64,000 nt of DNA from Phaeacidiphilus oryzae TH49 (GTDB lineage Bacteria > Actinomycetota > Actinomycetes > Streptomycetales > Streptomycetaceae): assembly GCF_000744815.1 (NCBI RefSeq), contig NZ_JQMQ01000004.1, forward strand, positions 248,001-312,000, given 5' to 3'. The notes beneath the pieces were generated by a model. It was not told where the DNA came from. It worked only from the letters and a program-made list of their open reading frames with translations, and searched no databases. A program made the position numbers and the translations under genes. Below, one piece after another: positions 44,949 to 53,071 of this stretch (positions are counted from its first letter, which is position 1; every line of letters starts with the position of its first letter).

Positions 44949-45132
44949 CGAGAATCCCCCACAGGATCCACACGCAGCTGACATTCGTCCCGACACACGC
45001 TAGCCGGTTTCGCACGGCCAGTCAGGAGCGGCCCCATCAGGGCCCTTCGGCCCGCCGCGGGACCCCGCACGGCACCTCATCGGACCGGGTGGCCATGTCC
45101 AGCATGGGACCGGGAAGGGAGGCACCACCATC

Positions 45133-45909
45133 ATGCCTGAAGCCGCCGATCGCCCCAGAGACCGGAACCGCCAGTCCCGTCGGAGCGCCCACCACCGGGG
45201 TGCCCACCACCGGAGCGGCGCCCAGCCGCGCCGCCCCGGGCTCCGCCTGCCCGGCCGCAAGGGCCGCGGCCGGTCCTCGCCGCGGATGCCGCGCTCCCGC
45301 CCCGGTCCCGTGCGGACCCTGCGCCGGTTCGCCGGCGCCGAGCACAACCCGCTGCTGCGCACCTTCGACCGCAGGCGCAGCGCGCTGGCGCTGCTGACCG
45401 CCGTACTGCTGTGCGGCGCGGTGGCCGCGGGGGTGCTCGCCGGGCTGATCGGCTCCCGTCTGGAGCAGGGGCTGGCGGACCGCCAGGTGGCTCAGCGGCA
45501 GCGCACCACCGCGCTTGTCACCTCGGTGAGCAGTGCCGGGCACAACTCCGGTACCGAGATCTCCGACGGGGGCAATGCCGGGAGCCAGAACACCACGACG
45601 GCGTACGGGGTCTGGACCGGCCCCGACGGACGCCGGCACTCCGGGCGGATCACGGTGCCCTCCGGCACCGCCGCGGGCAGCCGGCTGACCGTCTGGACCG
45701 ACCGGCGGGGCGTCGCCGTACCGGCCCCCACCAGCGCCTCCACCGTGGTCGCCGACGGGACGCTGACCGGCTTCGTGACCTTCGCGATCACCGGCTCCGC
45801 GGTGCTGGGCGGGGCGGCCCTGGCCGGCCTCCGCATCGATCGCCGCGCCGCGGACGCCTGGGCCCGCGAGTGGTCCCGCGTCGAGCCGACCTGGACCCGC
45901 CGCCGCTGA
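45133..45909 (+). CDS. Rv1733c-like transmembrane protein
   Basis: A 258-residue protein. A long Arg-rich cytoplasmic N terminus (residues 1 to about 80) is followed by a first membrane helix (ALALLTAVLLCGAVAAGVLAGLIG), an extracytoplasmic domain with YGVWTGPDGRRHSGRITVPSGTAAGSRLTVWTDRRG, a second helix near 212-232, and a short tail with WAREWSRVEPTW. This two-helix layout and the GPDG-R-x-G-x-V pattern match the Rv1733c family of the mycobacterial DosR regulon. Its function is unknown, perhaps envelope adaptation. AGGGAGG precedes the ATG. It is divergent from the sensor kinase, fitting a shared regulon. Confidence 0.82.
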   Translation: MPEAADRPRDRNRQSRRSAHHRGAHHRSGAQPRRPGLRLPGRKGRGRSSPRMPRSRPGPVRTLRRFAGAEHNPLLRTFDRRRSALALLTAVLLCGAVAAGVLAGLIGSRLEQGLADRQVAQRQRTTALVTSVSSAGHNSGTEISDGGNAGSQNTTTAYGVWTGPDGRRHSGRITVPSGTAAGSRLTVWTDRRGVAVPAPTSASTVVADGTLTGFVTFAITGSAVLGGAALAGLRIDRRAADAWAREWSRVEPTWTRRR

Positions 45910-45917
45910 ACCGCCGT

Positions 45918-45938
45918 CCGGCCCGCGGATCGGGCCGG
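45918..45938. terminator. Hairpin between convergent Rv1733c-like and universal-stress genes
   Basis: CCGGCCC and GGGCCGG form a 7-bp stem around a 7-nt loop, 8 bp after one stop and 25 bp before the other. No U-tract is seen. Confidence 0.5.
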
Positions 45939-45963
45939 GCCACCGGTCAGGCGCGCCGGAGGG

Positions 45964-46863
45964 TCAGGCCGCGCCGGACGAGGGTCGGCTCAGAGGCTGC
46001 CAGGGGCCGGGCACCCGGACGGGCAGCGGGGCCGGCTCCGGGACCACGGCCACCGTCGTGCGGGAGTAGCGCAGGACGGCGCGGACCACCGGGCCGAGCT
46101 CGGACGGGGAGCAGGGCGCCGCCCGGCGGCCGACGACCAGCAGGCCGGCCCGGGTGGCGGCGGCGACCAGCGCCCGCCCCGGACGGTCCGAGCGCACCTC
46201 CTTGACCACCCGCACCTCCGGATAGCGCTTGCGGAGCAGCGCCAGCGGCCCGGCCAGCGGATCGTCCTCCGGGTCCGCCGAGGCCGGCCGGGCGTCCACC
46301 GCGCGCAGCGTCCCCTGCCGGCGGGCGGCCGCCGCGAAGGCGTACTCCAGTGCCGCCTCGGCGGGGGCGCGGGAGTCCACGCCGACCACGATCTCCGGCA
46401 CCGGCGGCCCGGCCCCGTCGTCCTTCAGCAGGGCGGGAGCCGGCGGAAGCGGCCGGACCAGCAGGACGGGGCTGTAGGCACGGGCGACGGTGTGGAGGCC
46501 GACCCGTCCGGGCAGCAGTCCCGGCGGCGCGGAGGCCCGCACGGAGCTGCCGACGACCACCAGCTCCGCCTCCTCGCTGGCCGCCACCAGCGCGCTGCCG
46601 GCGGTGTCCACCACCTCCACGCCGCTCACCTCCAGGCCGCGGTGCCGGCGGACGAGCTCGCTCACCACCTCGTGGAGGCCTCGGCCCCGCTCCCCCTCCT
46701 CCCGGCGGAAGGCGGAGGCCGGCAGCAGATGGGGCAGCAGCGGCCGGGCGTGGAGGAGGCGCAGCGGAGTGCCGCGCTCCAGGGCCTCGCGGGCCGCCCG
46801 TTCGGCGGCCGCGAGGCTCTCCGGAGACCCGTCGAAGCCGGCGACCACCGGTGCCGAACGCAT
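45964..46863 (-). CDS. Universal stress protein, two tandem UspA domains
   Basis: A 299-residue protein made of two Usp folds: domain 1 from VVAGFDGSPESLAAAERAAREAL (residue 5) to SPVLLVRPLP near 150, and domain 2 from IVVGVDSRAPAEAALEYAFAAA near 168 to TTVAVVPEPAP near 280. The ATP-loop G-x2-G-x9-GS pattern is degraded in both (VVGSSVRASAPPGLLPGR; VVGRRAAPCSPSELG). Tandem Usp proteins are typical DosR/OsdR-regulon members linked to hypoxic survival. ATG 46863 has GAGGAGG 9 nt upstream; ATG 46869 is too close to that site. It is divergent from the CBS-Hsp20 operon with a shared box at 46990. Confidence 0.87.
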   Translation of the reverse strand: MRSAPVVAGFDGSPESLAAAERAAREALERGTPLRLLHARPLLPHLLPASAFRREEGERGRGLHEVVSELVRRHRGLEVSGVEVVDTAGSALVAASEEAELVVVGSSVRASAPPGLLPGRVGLHTVARAYSPVLLVRPLPPAPALLKDDGAGPPVPEIVVGVDSRAPAEAALEYAFAAAARRQGTLRAVDARPASADPEDDPLAGPLALLRKRYPEVRVVKEVRSDRPGRALVAAATRAGLLVVGRRAAPCSPSELGPVVRAVLRYSRTTVAVVPEPAPLPVRVPGPWQPLSRPSSGAA

Positions 46864-46989
46864 GACCATCGACCTCCTCGTGGCGCTGTGCGGTGCTCCG
46901 CGTGCGCTCTGGGGCGCTCTGGGGCGCCCTGCCGTGCTCCGCGGTTCCCCCTCCAGCCACCGTGCGCAGACCACCCGGCCGGCGGCCAT

Positions 46990-47004
46990 GGGCCGGTCGG
47001 ACCC
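46990..47004. promoter_or_regulatory. Dormancy-type box, copy 2 (GGGCC-N3-CGGACC)
   Basis: GGGCCGGTCGGACCC, preceded by GCCAT exactly as in copy 1, is centred between the divergent Usp (start 46863) and CBS (start 47115) genes. Over 19 positions the two copies differ only in three central bases. One site could serve both promoters. Confidence 0.65.
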
Positions 47005-47114
47005 GCGAGGTGCCCCCCGGCCCCTGCCCCGGGCCGGGTGCGCTGGCCAAGCTGGCACTGAGCCCGAGGACCGGCAGCGGGCCACCCCCGGAGGGGGGCA
47101 GCGATGGACACCGA

Positions 47115-47615
47115 GTGGGGGCCGACCGGGGGGAGTGGCGGGACGCCGTCCCGCCGGAGGTGCCGCGGGTGCGCGAGGTGATGCGCCCGGACGCCCACCC
47201 GGTGCTGGAGAGCACCACCACGGCGGCGGTCCTGCGGATCATGATCCAGCACCGGCTGCAGCACGTCCCGGTGGTGGACGGGCGCGGGCGGGTGCTCGGC
47301 ACGGCCCACGTCGTCGAGGTGCTGTCCCAGGCGCTGGCCGCCCCCGGGCAGCCCGTCGGCGCCGTCATGACCCGCCCCGCCGTCACCGTCCGGCCCGGGA
47401 CCGCGGTCCCGGTCGCCGCCCGGGTGGCGGCCAGGCACGGGCTGGCGCTGCTGTACGTCACCGGACCGGACGGCGAGCTGCTGGGCACCTTCCGCCCGGC
47501 GGACGCCCGCAGGATCGGCGCCAGTACCGGCGCCAGGACCGGCGCCCCGCGCCGGCCCGACCCCAGTGGAACCGAGAAGAAGGACAAGGAGCGAGAGCCA
47601 TGGCCGATTCGCTGA
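47115..47615 (+). CDS. CBS-domain protein
   Basis: A 166-residue protein with two CBS motifs: VREVMRPDAHPVLESTTTAAVLRIMIQHRLQHVPVVDGRGRVLGTAHVVEVL and VGAVMTRPAVTVRPGTAVPVAARVAARHGLALLYVTGPDGELLGTFRPADARR. The pair forms a Bateman module that usually binds adenine nucleotides. GTG 47115 is the best start; the region before it is not conserved in character. The tail is Arg/Thr-rich and its end overlaps the Hsp20 start by 16 nt. Similar proteins belong to the DosR regulon in mycobacteria. Confidence 0.75.
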   Translation: MGADRGEWRDAVPPEVPRVREVMRPDAHPVLESTTTAAVLRIMIQHRLQHVPVVDGRGRVLGTAHVVEVLSQALAAPGQPVGAVMTRPAVTVRPGTAVPVAARVAARHGLALLYVTGPDGELLGTFRPADARRIGASTGARTGAPRRPDPSGTEKKDKEREPWPIR

Positions 47616-48049
47616 TCCCGCGCCACCGGACGCTCTTCCCCGACCTGATGCAGTGGCTGGAGACCGGGTTCCCCGGCTTCCCGACCCTGCCGGTGACGGG
47701 CGGCGGCGCCGAGGCGCACGCCATCCCGATCGAGGTCGACGAGGACGAGAAGGCGGGCGCCTTCGTGGTCCGCGCCGAGCTCCCCGGGCTGGACCCGCAG
47801 CACGACATAGAGATCACGGTGGACGGCGACCTGCTGGCGATACGGGCCACCCACACCGACAGCCGCACCGAGAAGGGCCGCTCCGAGTTCCGCTACGGCT
47901 CCTTCCAGCGGGTGCTCAGGCTTCCCGCGCAGATCCCCGAGAAGGGCGTCAAGGCCGAGTACCGGGCGGGCATCCTCACCCTCACCGTGCCGATGCCGGT
48001 GAAGCCGAAGGAGGCCGCCCGCACGATCAAGGTCGAGCACCTGGACTGA
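47600..48049 (+). CDS. Hsp20/alpha-crystallin small heat-shock protein
   Basis: A 149-residue chaperone. The alpha-crystallin domain is at about 45-135: IPIEVDEDEKAGAFVVRAELPGLDPQHDIEITVDGDLLAIRATH, then SEFRYGSFQRVLRLPAQIPEKGVKAEYRAGILTLTVPMP. The N terminus (LFPDLMQWLETGFPGFP) is the oligomerisation arm. It prevents aggregation of unfolded proteins without ATP. The Acr/HspX protein is a hallmark of the DosR regulon, fitting the neighbours. AAGGAG lies 8 nt before the ATG, inside the end of the CBS gene. Confidence 0.93.
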   Translation: MADSLIPRHRTLFPDLMQWLETGFPGFPTLPVTGGGAEAHAIPIEVDEDEKAGAFVVRAELPGLDPQHDIEITVDGDLLAIRATHTDSRTEKGRSEFRYGSFQRVLRLPAQIPEKGVKAEYRAGILTLTVPMPVKPKEAARTIKVEHLD

Positions 48050-48090
48050 ACCGGGAGCGATCCGTTCGAAGCAGGAGGAGGTGACCCCGG

Positions 48091-48441
48091 ATGCCGGGGA
48101 CCGCCCGAACGATTCGGCCGCGGCCGCGGCCGCTGGTGCCACGGCAGGCACCGGCGCCGGCGCCCGCGCCCACCCCGCTCTCCGCCGTGCTCAGCGCGGC
48201 GCCGGAGCGGATGCGCACCCGGGCCGGCCGCGAGCTCGGCGTCGGGCACGTCCCCGGCGACCCCGAGGGCGGCATCCCCGGGGGAGTGCTCCTCGACGTG
48301 GTCCTGGCACTCGACGAGCACGGCGGAGTGCTGCGGGCCGGCCTCACCCCCGGTGAGGCCCGCCGGCTCGCCCGCGCGCTGCTCGTCCAGGCGGACCACG
48401 CCGAGGCGGCGGGCGCCGGCCGGGTGCTCGCCCGCGGGTGA
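48091..48441 (+). CDS. Small hypothetical protein (116 aa) after hsp20
   Basis: AGGAGGAGG lies 7-8 nt before the ATG, a very strong ribosome site. The N terminus (about 30 residues) is Pro/Ala/Arg-rich and probably disordered. The rest forms a compact alpha/beta pattern (GGVLLDVVLALDEHGGVLRAGLTPGEARRLARALLVQADHAEAAG). I do not recognise the family. It is the third gene of the CBS-Hsp20 operon, 41 bp after Hsp20, and ends before a strong terminator, so it likely belongs to the same stress response. Confidence 0.65.
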   Translation: MPGTARTIRPRPRPLVPRQAPAPAPAPTPLSAVLSAAPERMRTRAGRELGVGHVPGDPEGGIPGGVLLDVVLALDEHGGVLRAGLTPGEARRLARALLVQADHAEAAGAGRVLARG

Positions 48442-48457
48442 CCGCCGCAGAACGGCC

Positions 48458-48492
48458 GGAGGCCGGGCCCCGACGACCGGGGCCCGGCCTCC
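48458..48492. terminator. Strong bidirectional hairpin after the CBS-Hsp20 operon
   Basis: GGAGGCCGGGCCCC and its exact complement form a 14-bp stem with a 7-nt loop, between convergent genes ending at 48441 and 48540. Confidence 0.8.
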
Positions 48493-48516
48493 GCCGGTTC
48501 CGCTCCAACCTCCGGA

Positions 48517-48535
48517 CCCTCCGGCTTCCGGAGGG
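48517..48535. terminator. Second hairpin, facing the leftward CBS-BON gene
   Basis: CCCTCCGG and CCGGAGGG form an 8-bp stem with a 3-nt loop directly after the stop of the leftward gene (48540). Confidence 0.6.
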
Positions 48536-48539
48536 AGCT

Positions 48540-49235
48540 TCAGAACTGCGGGCCGACCTGCGGCGGTTGCGGCGCCCCCGGCCGGTCCGGGGCGGAGAGG
48601 TGGTCGACGACCGAGACCACCCCGTCCACCCCGCGGGCCAGCCGGGTGGCGATGGCCGCCGTGGCGGCGTCCGGCGCGCGCCCGTCCAGGACGGCCATCC
48701 CCTGCTCGACGCTGACCTCGATCTCGCCCTCCCGCAGCACCGGCAGGTGCTCGGCCAGCTCGGCCTCGATCGCGGCGGCGATGTCCTCGTCCGAGCGCAG
48801 GAAGGCGGTCAGCAGGTCGCTGCGGCTGACGATCCCGATCGGCCGCCCGGACCTGGCCACCACCGGCAGCCGCTTGACGTGGTGACGGAGCATCAGCCGG
48901 GCCGCCTCGCTGAGCGAGGCCTCCGGGCCGACGGTGACCGCGGGTGCGGTCATCAGCTCGCCGACCGTGCTGCCCGCCGACTTCTCGATCTCGGCCAGCG
49001 CCTCCGGATGGAGCATCAGCCGCCGCAGCTTCGGGGGCCGGCCCTGGTACGCCTCCTTGGGCACCAGGTCGGCCGTCGAGACCACGCCGATCACCCGGCC
49101 CTCGCCGTCCAGCACCGGGGCGGCGCTGATCCGGCGGCCGGCGAGCAGCGTCACCGCCTGCTTGAAGGTGGTGCCGCGGAACACCGTGACGACCTCCGTG
49201 GTCATCACGTCTCGCACGGTCAGGAATGCGGTCAT
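48540..49235 (-). CDS. CBS-BON domain protein
   Basis: A 231-residue protein. Two CBS motifs are at about 6-60 and 88-145 (VRDVMTTEVVTVFRGTTFKQAVTLLAGRRISAAPVLDGEGRVIGVVSTADLV; VGELMTAPAVTVGPEASLSEAARLMLRHHVKRLPVV), followed by a BON domain at about 155-215 (EDIAAAIEAELAEHLP...VLDGRAPDAATAAIATRLARGVDGVVSVVDHL). CBS pairs bind nucleotides; BON domains bind phospholipids or partner proteins, so a membrane-linked energy sensor is possible. AGGAGG lies 8 nt before ATG 49235. The in-frame extension far upstream is a shadow of the opposite gene. A paralogue is encoded at 52334. Confidence 0.88.
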   Translation of the reverse strand: MTAFLTVRDVMTTEVVTVFRGTTFKQAVTLLAGRRISAAPVLDGEGRVIGVVSTADLVPKEAYQGRPPKLRRLMLHPEALAEIEKSAGSTVGELMTAPAVTVGPEASLSEAARLMLRHHVKRLPVVARSGRPIGIVSRSDLLTAFLRSDEDIAAAIEAELAEHLPVLREGEIEVSVEQGMAVLDGRAPDAATAAIATRLARGVDGVVSVVDHLSAPDRPGAPQPPQVGPQF

Positions 49236-49328
49236 GGGTCGGTCCTCCTGCGGGTCTCTGCTTGCGCTGTCGCCATGCTGGGCCCGCGCGGGGGCCCGGC
49301 AGCAGGGGCCGCCCCGCCCCGGAACGGG

Positions 49329-49342
49329 GGTCCGATAGGCCC
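49329..49342. promoter_or_regulatory. Dormancy-type box, copy 3 (inverted)
   Basis: GGTCCGATAGGCCC is the reverse complement of GGGCCTATCGGACC, which differs from copy 1 at one base. It lies between the divergent CBS-BON gene (start 49235) and the Pat-type/hydrogenase series (start 49485). Confidence 0.65.
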
Positions 49343-49484
49343 TGTGCCGGAGCAGGGGCAGCGGGGAGATTGGGCATGGAGGGCCGGGCCCGTCGAAGCC
49401 GGGCGCCCCGTGTTCCCGGCTGGCCGTCCCCGCCCGGGCCGGGCCCTCTTCCCGGCATACGCAGTGTGAGGAGTGTGCGTGTCC

Positions 49485-52325
49485 ATGTCTTCGGCGCCCC
49501 CTGTACCCGAGGCACCCAGGCCTGTCGAGGCGTTGCTCGCCGACGGCTCCACCGCGCTGATCCGCCCGCTGGCCTCCGGCGACCGCGAGGCCGTCCGGGA
49601 GCTGCACTCCGTCCACATGTCCGAGGAGAGCCGGCGGCTCCGGTTCTTCGGCGCCAGCCGGCGCGCCCCCGAGGAGGCCGCCCGCCGGCTGTGCGCGCCG
49701 CCGCGCCCCGGCTTCCTGGCGCTGGGCGCCTGGGTGGGCGAGGAACTGGTGGGGGTCGTCGAGTACTCGGTGTACGACGGGCAGGCGGCGCCGCTGCGTC
49801 CCGGCGAGACCCCCGGCACGGCCGCCGAACTGGCCGTCGCGGTGGCCGAGGAGTGGCACCACCGGGGCGTCGGCACGCTGCTGATCGAGCATCTGCTGCA
49901 CGCCGCCCGGGAGCGCGGGCTGCGGGTCATCGAGGCCGAGGCGCTGGCCGACAACCACGCCGTCCACAAGGTCTTCGCCGACCTCGGCTTGCACGTCCAC
50001 CGCCGCTGGGAGCACGGGCAGGTGCGGATCAGCGTCGACCTGGAGGAGCAGCAGGACGAGGACTACCGGCGGGCCGTGGACGAGCGCGGCCGGACGGCCG
50101 ACGTGGCCAGCCTGATGCCGCTGCTGCGCCCGCGCTCGGTGGCGGTGGTGGGGGCCTCGCGGCGGCCGGGCTCGGTGGGGCAGAGCGTGCTGCGGCGGAT
50201 CCGGGACGGCGGCTTCGCCGGCGCGCTGTACGCGGTCAACCCCTACGCGGAGCGGATCGCGGACACCGACACCTACCCGTCGGTGGGCACCCTGCCGGTG
50301 GTCTGCGACCTCGCACTGCTGGCCGTCCCGCCGGTCGTGGTGCCCAGCGCCGCCGAGGAGTGCGGGCGCGCCGGGACCAGGGCACTGGTGGTGCTGACCG
50401 CCGGGCTCGAGGACGCGCAGGCGCGGCGGCTGCTGCAGATCTGCCGCCGTTACAGCATGCGGCTGGTCGGCCCGAACTGCCTGGGCATCGCGCAGACCGA
50501 TCCGGAGGTCAGGCTCGCCGCGAACTTCGCCGGTACCTATCCGGCGGCCGGCGAGGCGGGGATCGCGGTGCAGTCCGGAGGGGTGGGGATCGCCCTCCTC
50601 CAGCTGCTCTCCCGGCTCGGCGTCGGCGTCTCCAGCTTCGTCTCGCTCGGCGACAAGTACGACGTCTCCGGCAACGACCTCCTCCAGTGGTGGGAGAGCG
50701 ACGGGCGGACCAAGCTGGCCCTGCTCCACCTGGAGTCCTTCGGCAACCCGCGGGCCTTCTCCCGTACCGCCCGCCGGGTCTCCCGCAGGATGCCCGTGCT
50801 GACCGTGGACGCCGGGCGCTCGAACGCCGGGCGGCGGGCCGCCGCCTCGCACAGCGCGGCCGCCGCCACCGCGACCGTCACCCGCCGGGCGCTGTTCACC
50901 CAGGCCGGGATCACCGCCACCGACTCGATCGCCGAACTGGTCGAGACCGCGGCCCTGTTCGCCAGCCAGCCGCTGCCCGCCGGCTCCGGCCGGGTGGCCG
51001 TCGTGAGCAACGCCGGCGGAGTGGCCGTGCTGGCCGCCGACGCCTGCGCGGAGGCCGGACTGACCGTCCCCGAGCTGCCCCCGGACCTGGTCGGCGAACT
51101 CCTCGCGGTGCTGCCCGAGGGCGCCCACGCGGCCAACCCGGTGGACATCACCGCGGAGGCGGACGCCGCCGAACTGGACGCGGCGCTCGCCGTGCTGAAC
51201 CGCAGCCCGCTGATCGACTCGGTGCTGGTCTGCCTGGCCCCCACCGCCCTCGGCGGGGCCCCCGGGCGGGCGCTGCGCTCCGGACCGGCCCGGCGGCGGC
51301 ATCCGGTGGCCGCCGTGGTGCTCGGGCAGAGCGAGTCCGTCGAGCTGCTGCCCACCGACGACGGCGGCCACGTCCCGGTGTACGCCGATCCGCAGCAGGC
51401 CGCCCGGGCGCTGGCGCACGCCGCCGCCCGGGCCCGGCACCTGGCCGAACCCGAGGGCGTGGAGCCCGAGCTGCCGGACGTCCAGCCCGGACGGGCGGCG
51501 GCCGAGGCGAGCGCCTTCCTGGCCGCCCACCCGGAGGGCGGCCTCCTCGACCCGGCGGCCACCGCCTCCCTGCTGGGCTGCTACGGCATCCCGACCGGGC
51601 CCTCGGTCTGGCTGCGGGCCGACGAGCTCGGCGAGGCCGAGGACGGCGCGGTGCTCGGCGGCGCCCTCGCCGACGCGGTCGCCCGGCTCACGCCGCTGGC
51701 CCACCGCGGGCGGCTGGTGGCCAAGGCGTACTGGCCGGGCCAGGTGCACAAGAGCGAGTTCGGTGCGGTCCGCACCGACCTCGAAGGGATCGCCCAGGTC
51801 CGGGCCGCGGTACGGGACTTCCGCACCCGCTTCGCCGGCCGGCTGGACGGGGTGGTGCTGCAGCCGACCGCCGCCCCCGGCATCGAGCTCTTCGCCGGCG
51901 TGGCCCAGGACCGGGTCTTCGGCCCGCTGGTGCTCTTCGGCCTCGGTGGCACCGCGGCCGACCTGCTGGACGACCGGGCCGCCCGGCTGGCCCCGCTCAC
52001 CGACACCGACGTCGACGCGATGCTCACCGGGGTGCACGCCACCCCGCTGCTCTTCGGCTACCGCGGCACCCCCAAGCCCGACCTGGCCGCCCTCGAACAT
52101 CTGCTGGCCCGGCTGTCCCGGCTGGCCACCGACCTCCCGCAGCTGGCGGAGGCCGACCTCAACCCGGTGATCGCCGGCCCCGACGGGGCGGTGTGCGTGG
52201 ACGCCCGGCTGCGGCTGCTGCCGGTCCGGCCCTTCGACCCCTATCTGCGCCGGCTGCGGGAACTCCCCGAGCCGCCCGAAGAACCGACCCACTACGGCGC
52301 CCCGGACGGCGCCGGTCAGGAGTGA
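49485..52325 (+). CDS. GNAT plus NDP-forming acyl-CoA ligase-like protein (Pat-type protein acetyltransferase)
   Basis: A protein of about 946 residues. The N-terminal GNAT is at about 25-190 (TALIRPLASGDREAVRELHSVH; acetyl-CoA loop WHHRGVGTLLIEHLLHAARERG). A CoA-binding Rossmann domain (SVAVVGASRRPGSVGQSVLRRI near 220), a ligase-like region with SHSAAAATATV, and an ATP-grasp domain (VAKAYWPGQVHKSEFGAV near 750; ELFAGVAQDRVFGPLVLFGLGG near 805) follow. GNAT-first order is that of the Streptomyces PatA type, which acetylates acyl-CoA synthetases on lysine. The CoA ligase at 41213 has the matching SGK lysine. The start is ATG 49485 or GTG 49479; GAGGAG lies at 49468-49473. It opens the rightward series of the hydrogenase genes. 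Confidence 0.87.
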   Translation: MSSAPPVPEAPRPVEALLADGSTALIRPLASGDREAVRELHSVHMSEESRRLRFFGASRRAPEEAARRLCAPPRPGFLALGAWVGEELVGVVEYSVYDGQAAPLRPGETPGTAAELAVAVAEEWHHRGVGTLLIEHLLHAARERGLRVIEAEALADNHAVHKVFADLGLHVHRRWEHGQVRISVDLEEQQDEDYRRAVDERGRTADVASLMPLLRPRSVAVVGASRRPGSVGQSVLRRIRDGGFAGALYAVNPYAERIADTDTYPSVGTLPVVCDLALLAVPPVVVPSAAEECGRAGTRALVVLTAGLEDAQARRLLQICRRYSMRLVGPNCLGIAQTDPEVRLAANFAGTYPAAGEAGIAVQSGGVGIALLQLLSRLGVGVSSFVSLGDKYDVSGNDLLQWWESDGRTKLALLHLESFGNPRAFSRTARRVSRRMPVLTVDAGRSNAGRRAAASHSAAAATATVTRRALFTQAGITATDSIAELVETAALFASQPLPAGSGRVAVVSNAGGVAVLAADACAEAGLTVPELPPDLVGELLAVLPEGAHAANPVDITAEADAAELDAALAVLNRSPLIDSVLVCLAPTALGGAPGRALRSGPARRRHPVAAVVLGQSESVELLPTDDGGHVPVYADPQQAARALAHAAARARHLAEPEGVEPELPDVQPGRAAAEASAFLAAHPEGGLLDPAATASLLGCYGIPTGPSVWLRADELGEAEDGAVLGGALADAVARLTPLAHRGRLVAKAYWPGQVHKSEFGAVRTDLEGIAQVRAAVRDFRTRFAGRLDGVVLQPTAAPGIELFAGVAQDRVFGPLVLFGLGGTAADLLDDRAARLAPLTDTDVDAMLTGVHATPLLFGYRGTPKPDLAALEHLLARLSRLATDLPQLAEADLNPVIAGPDGAVCVDARLRLLPVRPFDPYLRRLRELPEPPEEPTHYGAPDGAGQE

Positions 52326-52333
52326 CGAGCGCC

Positions 52334-53071
52334 ATGACGCGACACCGCACCGTAGGCGACGTGATGACCCATGAGGTGGTCACCGCCCGCATCGACACCC
52401 CGTTCAAGGAGATCGCCGAGCTGCTCGCGCGCAACGACGTCTCCGCCGTCCCCGTGGTGGACGACCAGGGCCGGCCGGTGGGCCTGGTCTCCGAGGCCGA
52501 CCTGCTGCGCAAGGAGGTCGCCAAGGCGGACCCCGAGGGGCACCTCCCGCCGGTGCGGATGGCCGCCCATCTGCGCGCCCGCGCCGAGGGCGACGAGGCC
52601 GGCGAGGTGATGAGCCGGCCGGTCTTCACCGCCCGCCCCGAGTGGAACATCGTCCAGGCCACCAGGGAGCTGGTCCGCCGCGGCGTGAAGCGGCTGGTGG
52701 TGGTGGACGAGGCGGGCCGGATGGTCGGCGTCGTCTCCCGGGCCGACCTGCTGCGGATCTTCCTGCGCACCGACACCGGGATCCGCGAGGAGATCGTCCG
52801 CGAGGTGCTCGGCGAGACCCTCTTCCTCAGCCAGGAGCAGGTCGCGGTGCAGGTCGCGGAGGGCGTGGTGACGCTGCGCGGCGAGGTCCAGGAGAAGTCC
52901 ACGGTCGGCATCGTCGAGCGGCTGGTGCGGGCGGTGGACGGCGTGGTCGCCGTCCACAACCTGATCGAGTTCGAGTTCGACGATAGCAAGGCCGACCTCG
53001 GCCAGTCCGCGATCCACGGTGTGCTCGGCCACCAGCCCCGCGGGCACCGCACGGAGGAAGCGCAGTCATGA
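52334..53071 (+). CDS. CBS-BON domain protein
   Basis: A 245-residue protein. CBS motifs are at about 7-65 and 92-150 (VGDVMTHEVVTARIDTPFKEIAELLARNDVSAVPVVDDQGRPVGLVSEADLL; AGEVMSRPVFTARPEWNIVQATRELVRRGVKRLVVVDEAGRMVGVVSRADLL), then BON at about 155-220 (GIREEIVREVLGETL...VVTLRGEVQEKSTVGIVERLVRAVDGVVAVHNLI). It resembles the protein at 48540 in architecture. It starts 8 bp after the Pat-type gene and overlaps the first hydrogenase gene by 4 nt, so it is part of the hydrogenase operon. Confidence 0.88.
   Translation: MTRHRTVGDVMTHEVVTARIDTPFKEIAELLARNDVSAVPVVDDQGRPVGLVSEADLLRKEVAKADPEGHLPPVRMAAHLRARAEGDEAGEVMSRPVFTARPEWNIVQATRELVRRGVKRLVVVDEAGRMVGVVSRADLLRIFLRTDTGIREEIVREVLGETLFLSQEQVAVQVAEGVVTLRGEVQEKSTVGIVERLVRAVDGVVAVHNLIEFEFDDSKADLGQSAIHGVLGHQPRGHRTEEAQS

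Noticed and set aside
45082-45118. Fourth dormancy-type box before the Rv1733c-like gene (GGACCGGGTGGCC and CATGGGACC)
   Set aside because: Spacing differs by one base from the three good copies and only half-sites match, so it is not listed as a site.
48540-52292. 1250-residue leftward frame joining CBS-BON to a long N-terminal part
   Set aside because: The extension is antisense to the GNAT/CoA-ligase gene; ATG 49235 with AGGAGG is the real start.
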